Below are positions 47,760-58,627 of a stretch of 64,000 bases of DNA, piece after piece; positions within the stretch are counted from its first letter, which is position 1, and every line of letters begins with the position of its first letter. The translations under genes and the position numbers were made by a program. The notes below the pieces were generated by a model. It saw only the letters and a list, made by a program, of their open reading frames with translations, had not been told where the DNA came from and ran no database searches. Source of the stretch: Cordylochernes scorpioides (Eukaryota > Arthropoda > Arachnida > Pseudoscorpiones > Chernetidae); assembly GCA_030710605.1 (NCBI GenBank), contig CP092869.1:11805425-11869424 (forward strand). The letters run 5' to 3'.

Positions 47760-49466
47760 AACCCACAGCGATTGCCTCAAGATATATATCTCAGTGAATT
47801 CAATCATTTGACTCCGGATATCTTCGAGACGCAACTATTCCAAATTATACCGCCTACAACCTCACAGCCCTTTTTGCATTTAAATCCCGGTATTTTCAAA
47901 TAGGCAAGAAAATTGCCAACCTCGACAAAAGAAGATAGTCAGTTACAAGTAAATGACAAAAATAACGCCCTCCATGAGTGACCATCCAAGAAATAGAACC
48001 CGGCAATTCCCGTGAAAAACAGGAGGAGTGATACCAGTAATAGGATTCCCCGAATCTATTTCAGTTACATATCCCCGTCCTCCCTCCCCTCACTAAGCTA
48101 TCATCTTGACCACTATCTTCATGATCGCCATTTTTTTTAAACACGTATTTCACACCAATCATTTAGATTTCTTCGAGAATCTCACAAACTCTTTAATCAC
48201 AATGCAACATATATTAAACATTTTACATGTTAATTGATATCACCAATTAAAACAACTTGATTAAGTCTGATATAGACTTCATAACGGAAAAGAGATATAA
48301 TTATCTACGTATCGCCTTTTTGGATAAATGAGGATATTGTTCAATTTTTCTCTACCCAACATTTATCCACTCATTAATGACCTTTAATTATATTTTAATT
48401 TTTGTATAAAATCTTGAATAATTATTTTTATTTTTACCTTTCAATTATATAATGAAATTTTTAATCCAACATGATTTAAAAAAAAAATTCAATCAAATTT
48501 ACTTTTATTTTCATGATATTATTTTAGTATTATAAAACATTTATTTGCTTTAAAAATCATTTTTAATTCTTTATCATTATATATTTTATATATTACATGC
48601 TTGATTTTGTCCACTTACATTTTTTTTTACCCGCAATCATATTTCTATATTTTTATTCACTATAGTTTATATTTGTTTAAATAGCTTTATTATATGACAT
48701 TGTTTATCATCAAATATCGGGCATACAACAATTGTTTTCAACAATCAAATTCTTTAACAACTTCCCTATACTTTTCATCACTATCTATTTCAGCTATTGC
48801 TTCACTTCATTGTAGAAAAACGACAGCACTGCTTAGCATTTTTTTTTTATTTCGTAATTTTAACAAACTCTTTGAACACAGTTCCCCAGATTTAAAAATC
48901 CCAACTTCTGGCCTGAACACGCTTCAAGAGTTAATTTAAATCATCCGCAAATCACAATTACCAACGCATTCACAAAGCGTTCACTTTTTTCAACTTTCAA
49001 CCTTTTTTTTCAGCTCTAGCGGACCACAATCAAGCTTTGATTTCGAGTCAAGTCAGACCACCTACTGTCGCTACAATAATTCTACTTATCGCATGGCTCT
49101 ATTTCACTCCTTTACCAATCATATTAATGAACAACTTTTTCTTCAACAACCTTTTAACCCAATAACCCTACAATTGTGACAAAGCTCTGTAATCCTTATT
49201 CAGGTCGCAAGTGAAACATTGCCTAGGAAGAGGCTCAAGTCTATATCCTCGCTTTTCACCTGGATCTAAGTATTTGGTTTATGTGTTTACTCTTAACAAT
49301 TGCATATTCTTCAACTACTAACCTTTTCCAACGCCCGCCAATATTCTTTTAGAATGTGAATTTTTATGTCATCATTTTATTTTAATCATCATTTTTTAAA
49401 AATCAAACAAAAATGTCATTTTTATTTCACTTTTATATATCCAAACAAATCATCTTGTTATAACCC
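47760..49466 (+). other. Non-coding 3' region of gypsy A copy 3
   Basis: Collinear with 2,520-4,234 and with copy 2. No gene supported. Confidence 0.55.
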
Positions 49467-50370
49467 TTTTTAACCCTCACAGTTTAAATTAATTAAATGA
49501 AATTTTAATTACTCACCTGTGTTAGAGAGGCTTTACCTGCTTAAACCTGGATAAACCCTTTCACTCCCCGGGCCCATCTATGGTAATTTAAGCCAACAAC
49601 CCCATATTGTATATAACTTATAACAATATTTTCATGTTGTATAATAGAAACACATCTGTAAATGATTATACGCATGTACTTTGTACAAACTGAGGATAAA
49701 TAAATAAAACTCTGTAATAGATTATGAGTTGAGATGAAGCAAGAGATAGAAGTCAAAAACGTCTAAAATCGAGATAGATGGAAGTCACAAAACAACATCT
49801 AAAGATAGATTGGAAACTGTCAGGACGGCGCCAGTTTAAAATTTCACCAAACGATCCACACTCTTCACATCTGGTGAAATGCAAAACTCCCTTTCTCAGA
49901 AAAGGTATATAAAGCCTCCGTCCTAGCCAAAAATACAGTCACCTCTCCATCTGCGTGAGCCCTCGTCGGTTGTTCCCCAGGTCCACCTTATCCACCATGT
50001 AGTCAGTAAGAACTCTTTTATCTCCATCTTTCGCTCCTAGCTCAACTTTTATCTGTTCACAGAACTTTCTTAGTTCAACTGTTTCTTTGTTTTTTGTGTG
50101 GACATTCCCAAGCTTTCCACTCTGCCTCGACCACGACTGCCTGTACTCTGTGAGAATTTCTAAAGGTCTTCCAAGGTGCAGAGAGTTACTGGAAAACTCC
50201 ACATCCTGACTGTTCCTCTCGGTCAACGCATTATAGCGAGAGTTACAGGGACTCACACCATAGTTTAAGTTGACTCGATACCTCATCACAGTTTTAGTCG
50301 ACAGGATTCTACAAGAGTCAACTATACCTCATCACATTTATAGTCGACAGGATGCCATCACATATATATG
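49467..50370. other. TATA-containing segment, X2 copy
   Basis: Counterpart of 16,668-17,604, with TATATAAAG at 49,905-49,913 and the initiator-like CAGTCA near 49,936. Confidence 0.45.
49939..50289 (-). CDS. Open frame of unknown function (116 codons), minus strand
   Basis: Continuous frame starting MMRYRVNLNYGVSPCNSRY and ending LGNNRRGLTQMER. The C-terminal half is charged and plausible as protein (KFCEQIKVELGAKDGDKR). In X1 the same sequence is split into two frames by a one-base indel in a T run. It lies opposite the TATA box just upstream of its stop. I do not recognise it; it may be a gag or leader fragment of a retroelement, or chance. Confidence 0.25.
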   Translation of the reverse strand: MMRYRVNLNYGVSPCNSRYNALTERNSQDVEFSSNSLHLGRPLEILTEYRQSWSRQSGKLGNVHTKNKETVELRKFCEQIKVELGAKDGDKRVLTDYMVDKVDLGNNRRGLTQMER

Positions 50371-50374
50371 ATAT

Positions 50375-51909
50375 ATGTATGGCCCCTGTACATAACTATT
50401 GATTGTGCATTCAGAAACTATGTTGAACAGTACCTGATAAAGTTATTTTGTACTGGAACTGATCATCGAGGAAGAGCCTGCATTCAATATTGACGAGGGT
50501 CATCAGTCTAAAACGCATAGGTAATTGGATCCTATAGTTAATCAAGTAGATATTTTTTCCAGAAGTCCAGATTAATGGATAAAATCCCAAAGATTAGTTC
50601 ATATTTATTCTAACAGATGACGAAGCCTTCAGCTACTTTCATCTCCAAGAGATATAGGATACATATTTTTTAATTTAACAATCTTATCTCAGTAAAATTT
50701 CATATTTTTTTTCTATTTTATAATCAATGTTTTCCTCTTCCTTATCTCCGCTCAATCATATTAGGGTATCAAGCTTGTAGAGCTTGAGACTTGACAACCA
50801 TCATGACTGGGTGAGGTAAAATGCGTCTGCCTTTGTCATTAAGACTGGGAGCACTACTCAGTGGCAGGCTGAATTATCTCCAAAAGAAATGGCCGCCTCT
50901 GACATGAGGAACATCAGCCATTTGCAGCAGCTCCTAACATGGAGTACAAACGCTGCTCATCCTGTATCCCTGGATTAGTAGTCTTTACAGGGTACTATCA
51001 GCCGGGCCAGCTGAGCCTAGGTTTGTTTAGCGAGCTTGTTACTGCTCCCCTCCTCCTTTTCATCCGGGCTTGGAGCCGGCAAAGGCGGAGTTAAAATTAT
51101 TGTAAATATGTTAAAGAGAAAAATGAATGCAACAGGACTCATATCGTATCCAGGTTCTACTTATCAATTATGATACTACATTATATCGCCCGCCATTTTG
51201 TTATTGTTTCCTAGCAGTCGAGAGGTAGGTACCTAATTCTTTGTCTTCTCACTTTTAAGTTTATAGGATGAGAACTACAGTTTACCATATTACCTATATT
51301 TATTGTTGAATTCAGATAATCTAAGTTAATGGCAAATATTTGAAAGAAGTAATAATAAAGATGATTTTGAAAAAATAATCCCTTGAATCAATATTAAAAT
51401 AAAAACATCAAAGGGAAAAGTTTCTTTATTTGAAAATCTCTCAAGCTTTCGGTCAAGAAATCCCTTCTTCGGCGTTTTATTTGCGTTTCAATGATGTATG
51501 ATATTTTCTCCCGTAGAAGAGCTTTCTTGCCTGAAAGCTTGAGAGATTTTTAAATAAAAATATTTCAAAATAAACTTTTCCCTGGATGTTTAATGTTCCT
51601 ATTTTAATAAAGATGAGTTTTCTTGTAGAAATATATCAGAGTGCTTGAATGTTTTTCTTCAGAATTTTATCGATGCAAAACTATATGAATTGCCATTTAA
51701 CAAAGATTTACAACCGAATTTGAGTAATTTGAAGGGCAAGGAACAAAAAAAAAAGTATTATCCAAAAATTCAAATCAAAAACGGAAAATATTTTTATAGG
51801 AAATTCTAGGGACCATGATAAATATTCGAATTAAAGACGTATTCAAATTAAAGACGTTAGAATTATCCAAGTTTTACTGTATATGAAAGTAAAATAATCA
51901 GTTCACCAG
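50375..51909. repeat. Composite repeat block, copy D
   Basis: Counterpart of block B (17,605-19,150), including the LINE-tail-like segment (~50,755-51,130) and the foldback MITE at 51,412-51,583. Confidence 0.72.
51412..51583. repeat. Foldback MITE in block D
   Basis: Same insertion as 18,648-18,820. Confidence 0.82.
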
Positions 51910-52547
51910 ATTTTCAAATATTTTCCATGTAGAATGACGTGGCCTTAATAGAATTTTTCTTTATTTGTCTAATATGTGTACATCTATATTATTCAAATTA
52001 TTAGTGAAACCTTTTTTAATATAATAGTTAAATATTGTATTATCTAAAAACTCATGGGCTTTGTTGTTTATTGTAAATATCACTGATTTTATAATCTTTT
52101 TATAATCATTTTGAATAAAAGGAATATGCAGTAGAATAAAGATCATTATATTTTATTGTTATGTTAAACAAAACTTTCCTTTAATTTGAATAGAAAGACC
52201 TAACATTTATTTTAAAAGATGGCGCGTTAGTGCATCTTATAAATGTCACGATCTCAAACGTCCACTTATAATGGAGAACAATATCCCTCATAGCTAGACA
52301 GTCAATAGGGACCTACTACTTAGGTTTGCATTCAAGGTCTAAGCTGCTTCCTTTTTTAAAGAAGACAAGACATACAATGGATTTAGGAAAACAAAAGCCC
52401 CCAAACAAAAAACGATAAAACTCTGGTTTATAAACCATTGGTGATTTGAGGTTTTCAGAATACTAGACGGGAAGTTTAGAAAAGTCCTGAAGGAGATGGG
52501 AGATTCATAAGCGTGAAGTCGAGACTAGACTGTGTATCCTGCTTATT
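51910..52547. other. Non-coding stretch, X2
   Basis: Counterpart of 19,151-19,793; nothing recognised. Confidence 0.45.
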
Positions 52548-52626
52548 TCATGCTGAATCTTTAAATTTTCCACTCTCTGCAATGACAAGAAATCTGTTTG
52601 CTGCTTCTCTTCCATCTTGCATGGAT
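52548..52626 (-). CDS. Possible terminal exon, X2 copy
   Basis: Counterpart of 19,794-19,872: acceptor TTTATCCTCAG, 26 codons in the same phase beginning SMQDGREAANRFLVIAESG, and the same TGA stop. Differences from X1 are substitutions only, with no indel. That is unusual here, where non-coding sequence gains indels often. Confidence 0.35.
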
Positions 52627-52983
52627 CTGAGGATAAACAAATTTGGGAGATCAATCAGATGATATTTCATAACAAAATGGCTGAAACGTTTGGATGGGAA
52701 AAGAGAAAGAAAGAAACCAATAATTTTGGCTATTCAACCTTTCTATTTTCTCACCTAGGTGTATTTAAGCGACTTATTTTAGTCATTGTCAGATCTGTAT
52801 TTTTTATTTTACCTTTTCTTCATTCACATTTGTTACAATTTGAAATGGTTAGAATATTCACAAAACGTTAGAGATATCGAAAGGTTTTTCTTAGGTAGAG
52901 GGAGCATTTAAATTATTGACTAACAGGAAAAGTGGTTGAGATGGAATATTTTGGAGGTTAAGGTATGTAATATATAGACTAAC

Positions 52984-53180
52984 CTATGAAAAAGACAACT
53001 CCTCATCGTGCAACTGAAAGTTGCTGATGGCTTACGCCATCTATCGGAATAAATATCAACTATTCTCGTTGATTTTTAATTATTCCAGAATTGGCCGAAT
53101 ACCCATTCTTGATTAATCAAGAAAGCTAACCACAGACTCGTTTGGGAGTTAACACTATCACATTTGTACTATTTTTTCAC
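52984..53180. mobile_element. Short retroelement, X2 copy
   Basis: Same insertion as 20,232-20,430, with target repeats at 52,972-52,983 and 53,181-53,192 (one mismatch). The hammerhead core region is decayed. Confidence 0.68.
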
Positions 53181-53464
53181 ATATAGACTAAGGTTTATAA
53201 ATTGTTAAATATTCATTTATTTATTACTATTGCTTCTTAAAGACAATTTTATATCGCATAATCAATATCTTATTTAAGGTTTTCAATAGTTCAGCAATGA
53301 CTTAGCTAATGTAATTGGCTCTCACCTATGAATATTAAAAGCTGTATTCTTGTTATGTTTATGTATATTTAATCTATGGAAATATTGCTATTTAATAGCC
53401 ACATATTACTCTTATAATTATAAAATTTATTGATATGTTCAACAAAGTGTTTTGTTTGCATTTC

Positions 53465-53466
53465 AG
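53465..53466 (+). promoter_or_regulatory. Splice acceptor of TRAF-type gene 2
   Basis: TTTGCATTTCAG, conserved with 20,721-20,722, 29 bases before the ATG. Confidence 0.55.
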
Positions 53467-53495
53467 ATATGAATTTCCAATCCTTTTGAATTCAA

Positions 53496-54921
53496 ATGGC
53501 AGTTCAACAAAAGGAAGGCGAGGTGGTTTGTTCATTTGCAGAGAATGGCTGTCAGCAAGCCTTCAAGACTTCCCAAGACGCCGAGAACCATAAAGATCTC
53601 TGCCAATATTCCAATAAACCTTGTCCACTCGGCTGCAATGACAAAATATGTAAGAAAGACTTGTTGAACCATTTGTCAATTATTTGTCCATGTCGAAATG
53701 ACTGGTGTCTTAATTGTGGCCTGGAGATGTTCCACAGCCATCTGGACTCTCATCGAGATCTTTGCCCCCTAAAGCCAGTCCAATGTCCGTTCTGCGATAT
53801 AGAGACGGTCCTCAAAGATCTGGAGTCTCACCAGAATTCCTGTTCTAAAAGACCTTTTCCTTGTATCATGCAGGACCTAGGATGTGATTGGATCGGAGAG
53901 TCTTCGACAAGGGACAGTCATGAACAAGATATGAACTTACATTTCCCTCTGTTGTGTCGTTCCCTGAAGAAATTCTCCCAGGAAACCTCTCAGAAGTGGA
54001 AGGCCATTGAACTAAAGTTGGATGATCTTAGCCTCAAAATAAGGAACGAGGTCAGTGAAGGTATAGGTCAGCAACTATTGCAACAACTCACTTCATTTAA
54101 AAATGATACAATGGCAGGTTTGAGAGATATCAAAAATGTAAAGAGAAAAATTACAGAAATTTCAATAAGTCAATCTCAAATTAAAGAAGCTATAAAATTA
54201 CAATCAGAAGAAAACCAAATTCTTAAATCAGAAATAAATACTGTAATAGGAAAACTGGCGATGGTGACAAGTAGCAACATTAATAAACATGGTCTATATG
54301 ATATGACAACAAAGAATAATAAAGAATTAGATAATGAGATAAAGAAGCTCGAAGATGAATACGTTCAAAAAAATGCCTCCTAATATACAATTAAGTAAAA
54401 GTTGCCTGTTACGTATTGGTAAAGTTGAACTTGATCTTGAATTGGGATGTGATAGTTGGTTTCCTAAAATGATTTTTGACGATTTTATTGATATTTCCTT
54501 AAAATATTTGTATGGAAAAATTGATTATGAGAAGAGAGATACATGTGGATTCGATATAATAGATTACAAGAATTTACATTTATATAAAAAAGAGATTATT
54601 TTTGAAATTGATGACAAAAATATCACAACAATTTTTAATGGTAAACATTCTAATTCTACGAAACTTGCTTTGTCAATCAAATTCTACCTTGATGATGAAT
54701 CTGAAGACGATGAAACTGTCAAATATCGATACGCCATTTTGACACTATGTAACTCATGTAATGATGAAGTTATTGTCTATTGTACTTCGCTAGTTAGTTC
54801 TTTCAATAATACAGGGAATATTCAGAAAATGTGTACCTTTTGGATAAATAAAGATTTAATGGATAGATATTATGAATATTTTCCAGAAGATATAAAAACA
54901 TATTTAACTTTATATCGTTAA
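53496..54921 (+). CDS. TRAF-type zinc-finger protein gene 2 (one frameshift)
   Basis: The first frame (53,496-54,383) encodes an unbroken N-terminal zinc-finger array (CPLGCNDKICKKDLLNHL, CLNCGLEMFHSHLDSHRDLC, CPFCDIETVLKDLESH, RPFPCIMQDLGCDW) and a ~100-residue coiled coil. An extra A in a run of seven near 54,370 shifts the C-terminal ~185 residues into the frame ending at 54,921. The two copies agree closely through the zinc fingers to about residue 200, then diverge strongly. Shared C-terminal islands include CNDEVIVYCTSLVSS and KYRY(G/A)ILTLCN. The family suggests a cytoplasmic adaptor; no RING or clear MATH domain is visible. Confidence 0.82.
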
Positions 54922-55109
54922 ATACAATCTTTAAAAATATAATGAAGTGCTTTTGTATTTTATTGCGAATCAGAATATATGGATTTATATATTGAATTAA
55001 TATTTTTTTTACATTCTCTATTCAGTTTTTGCTTTTTATTTAATTTATTGCTTAAGATTTTATTTGAAACATTTTTAATTTGGAGAGTGCGCATCATTTC
55101 GAAATTGAA

Positions 55110-55357
55110 ATATAGCTGTCAAGAGGACTTCAGAACTTCCCAAAAAGCCGAGAACCATAAAGATCTCTGCCAATATACCATCAAACCTTGTTCACTCGGC
55201 TGCAATGACAAAATATGTAAGAAAGACTTGTTGAACCATTTGTCACAGATTTGTCCTTGTCGAAGTGATTGGTGTCCTAATTGTGGCCTGGAGATGTGTC
55301 ACAGCCAGCTGGACTCTCATCGAGATCTTTGCCGCCTCAAGCCAGTCCAGTGTCCGT
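55110..55357 (+). pseudogene. Truncated TRAF-type zinc-finger fragment (third copy)
   Basis: Encodes residues equivalent to ~25-105 of the TRAF genes (FRTSQKAENHKDLCQY, CNDKICKKDLLNHL, WCPNCGLEMCHSQLDSHRDLC), then stops abruptly at VQCP, where a (TA)n tract begins at 55,358. It lacks the first ~25 residues and everything after the third finger. It lies ~190 bases after gene 2, so the locus was a tandem TRAF array. Confidence 0.85.
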
Positions 55358-56170
55358 TAAATATATATATATATATGTTCCATATATTCCAATATATACC
55401 TATGTCCCCATTTGTTGTATAGTTATAATGTAATTGCCAAGGTGACAGAAATAAAATTTCGAGTGAGTGACAGCCGGCGCCAGTAAAGGAAAAAAGTTCG
55501 AAAAACATGTCGGGTACCCAGGTGTGCCCCTTTCTTGCTCAAACAGATTAGTACGCTTTGAGACACGATTGACAGACCCCTCTAGACAGTTCTTCCCTAA
55601 CCGGTGTCGGCTTCACTCACTCTCTCGCCATTTCTGTGGTGACATCTAACATGTCTCGTTCTTTGGTGCAATACATTCACGCTTGAAACCACTCTAACAT
55701 TGAGGCCACAACGACTGCATTTAACCAACACACTACAATCATCCTACAGGATCGACTACTTTACTACATATATATATTTAATTTATTGGTTATATATATA
55801 AGAAATAATTATTATATTTCCTCTGGAAATATGAACCATATATTAGGCTAATAATAAATAAAGCTATATGAATATGTATCGAACACATAATCTGTAATAA
55901 TCTTACCAATTCAGTCAAATTTTCGGTTTAAAATTTTATAATATTCATTGTTTATGGAATTCACACACACACACACACACACACACATCATATGAATAAT
56001 AGATTATAATACAAATTATCTTGTTAAAAATGATTTAGTATAATTTCACTATTTATTTTTAAAGTAGAAAAAAATATCTCCCTCTCTTATAATTTTATGA
56101 ATTTTATCGTTTTGAGCATTATTTAATTTAGAGTAACATTTTCGTTGAAGCATGACAATATTTGAAGTTA
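55358..56170. other. Non-coding stretch with microsatellites
   Basis: Starts with a short (AT)n run. A GC-richer segment at ~55,440-55,760 could be part of an LTR but has no partner in the window. A (CA)n microsatellite lies at 55,962-55,987. No gene supported. Confidence 0.45.
55962..55987. repeat. (CA)n microsatellite
   Basis: Thirteen uninterrupted CA dinucleotides. Confidence 0.95.
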
Positions 56171-56171
56171 T

Positions 56172-57140
56172 AAATAAAAGACAATTAACTCAGGGAAGTT
56201 TCTTTTATTTAAAACGGAAATACAAGCTTTTGGACTCAACAGCCCTTTGACAAGTATAACTGCGTTACTGAAGTTTTTCGAATCCAATCCATATATATAT
56301 GTCATAATTTGTATATACCAAGATGTAACCCCACCACAATATATGCAATGTATGGTCCAAAAAGTTTTAATAAAAGTTAGGCCTCGCGAAAAAGAGAGAA
56401 CAGCCATTACAAGGATTTCATTATCCAGGGAGTAAATATTATTACCCAGGAACTATAAAACTATGTTCAAAGACCTTCTTCTTCCTGGAGGATGGTAATC
56501 ATGAAAAGACAATGGAGGTACCAATATCCAATCAGAGTTCAGCATGAAAAACTAACAGCCAACCAAATGTAACCACGTAGACGATTTCAACCAATGAAAG
56601 GCATAGAGAGTTAACGAGGAAAATCTCGGACTCAAAGTTAGGCAGTAGGGAGCTCGACCTGACGAGGAGCAAGACGTGCTTTAGCCCTTCTTACCAAAGG
56701 TAACAACCTATACTTTCCGAATATGTGATAAAGCAAAGTACTCCATTAGTCTCTCAAAACCTTCTCTCCCTTAATCGCGAGGTCCTATTTTTAATCCCAT
56801 CCTGTGTTCCCTCTCGTTATTTCCCCTGTGAAAAACCTACCATCTCGACCAAACGACTGCGCCATCAATCACCACAAGTCACCAACCCTACGGTAAGTCA
56901 ACAGGGTCTTACATAGGAAGAACAAACAAAAAAGGGTCCCAAACAAATCAAATCGAATATCATTATATATATACATATAACGAAGCAGGAAATATAAGAC
57001 AGATATGCAAAAAGCTGATTTACATAGTACACTTTTAAAAAATGAATTATTGGTCGAAGAGCTGTTGAGCCCGAAAGCTTGTATTACCGATATACATAAA
57101 AGAAACTTTTCCCTCAGCGAATTGTCTTTTATTAATAATT
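56172..57140. repeat. Foldback element with ~85-base inverted arms
   Basis: The arm at 56,172-56,253 is the inverse of 57,053-57,140; both contain a hairpin next to (C)AAAGCTT/GAAAGCTT. About 800 bases of unrelated sequence without coding capacity separate them. The arm layout matches that at 63,083-63,316. Confidence 0.7.
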
Positions 57141-57640
57141 ATACTAAAGAGATTATATTAACAACAATATTTGAAGTGTTTAAATTATATTTGGTCAAAT
57201 TTATATATATTAAAATTCTAATTAAATAACTGATAAGTTTTAGCTATATACCTTATTTCTAAAATTTATTTTATATAATTTTTTAAAGAAACATTTAATT
57301 TGAATGTTACAATATTTTATAGCAGATTTAAAATTCACTTCTTTATTTCCTTGTTGAAATATATTTTGAAAATAAAAATGTAGCAACAAACTGTACGTAT
57401 ATATTAATAAAAACACCATTATTATCATTATATCTATACACTAGAGAAATATATCGCTTTCAGAACGTTTCTTGAATAAATATTTTTATATAAGTTTAAA
57501 CCCAGGTTAGGTAATCCACATTGCCTTGTAAATATATTTTAAGTTCAATTAATTAATTGTTCTCACAGAGTGTGAGTGTAAGATCACAAGAAAATAGGCG
57601 CTAACCGTAAGAGATGAGTTTTTCTTTGTTTACTATTTTA
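57141..57640. repeat. AT-rich repeat shared with 61.3-61.8 kb
   Basis: 57,180-57,395 matches 61,295-61,411 plus 61,691-61,790, which shows the uninterrupted target of the hammerhead-bearing insertion: CATTTAATTTGAAT occurs once here (~57,290-57,303). No gene. Confidence 0.65.
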
Positions 57641-57679
57641 AAAGTTTGTTTTGTTCTCTCTCATGTAAATAAATAAAGA

Positions 57680-58145
57680 TAATAACTCTGCCTTTGCCGG
57701 TCCCAAGCTCGGATGAAAAAGGAGGAGGGGGAGCAGTAACAAGCTCACTAAAAAACCTGGGCTCAGCTGGCCCGGCTGATAGTACCCTGTAAGGACTCCT
57801 AATCCAGGAATACAGGATGAGCAGCGTTTGCATTCCATGTTAGGAGCGGCTGCACATGGCGTCTGTTCCTCATGTCAGAGGCCGCCATTTATTTTGAAGT
57901 TAAGTTGGCCTGCTACTAAGTAGTGCTCCAAGTCTTAATGACAAAGGCAGACGCATTCTACTTTACCCAATTCTGATGGTTGTCAACACTATGTACTAAG
58001 TGCAATTCTCAACCTGCAACCCTAAAACACATTATTGACTGTATTGACTCATCCATTGATGAGCTCTACTCTTCCCCGGCAGACACCATCAACAAGCTTT
58101 ACAAGCTTGATACCTTAATATGATTGAGTGGAGATAAGAAAGAAG
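57680..58145 (+). mobile_element. LINE 3' end (best-preserved copy of the dispersed repeat)
   Basis: Plus-strand copy of the repeat found inverted in the composite blocks. It keeps an open frame at 57,977-58,123 with a C-x2-C-x8-H-x3-C motif (ligands at 57,992, 58,001, 58,028 and 58,040) and a stop at 58,121-58,123. A tail with an AATAAA signal follows near 58,145. This arrangement is common at the C-terminus of non-LTR retrotransposon ORF2. Confidence 0.55.
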
Positions 58146-58627
58146 AATAAAAATAAAGAGATAATGTTTGATCAATATTTTTGAAATCAGTATCTTTAAA
58201 AGGTTCTGAGAAAAGTCAACACCTTCCCACTTACTCTTGTCTTATTTATTTACTGAAGCGAGTTAGCATTATCAAGCAACAGGTAATAAGTAGAATAATA
58301 AGGGACTTACTGTTCAATGTAGTTTAGTTCATTTATTAATCATATTCCCTTATGTGTGTAATAATCCCCAGTGTATAAGATTATAATCGTTTTCTTTGTG
58401 TGAAAATGCCTAAATTGTAGGTGTTATGTAAATTTACTGTATTTTTGTTGTTTTTGTGTAATGTATGAAGTATATGTAAAATAGATATGCAAAATAGGTT
58501 GGAATAAAAGGAAAAAAAATGATTAATAAAGATAGGTGTGAAAGTGAAGCTGGTCTCGGGCGAGTTACTGAACCTCCTTTACAGCTTGAAATTGACTCCA
58601 TGTGGTCCTTCGATATCTGGACTTCTC
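58146..58627. other. Non-coding stretch
   Basis: AT-rich, no recognisable gene or repeat. Confidence 0.4.

Larger units (their letters stand above)
44036..49466 (+). mobile_element. Ty3/gypsy element A, copy 3 (5' truncated)
   Basis: Collinear with copy 2 from the same truncation point, and uninterrupted by gypsy B, so it shows the original target of that insertion at ~48,328. Order is gag C-terminus, knuckle, protease, RT, RNase H, integrase, non-coding 3' region. All coding parts carry indels or stops. Confidence 0.85.
25465..54990. repeat. Segmental duplication, right copy (X2)
   Basis: This is the counterpart of 1-22,290. Shared landmarks are the left flank (25,465-26,357 and 30,779-32,205), the LINE RT remnant, the composite repeat block, the 5'-truncated gypsy A, the TATA segment, the second repeat block, the putative minus-strand exon and the TRAF gene. 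It is longer because it carries gypsy C, a mariner and two extra copies of a 4.39 kb unit. Because gypsy A is truncated at the same base in both copies (6,673 and 44,036), its insertion and truncation predate the duplication. Confidence 0.88.
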
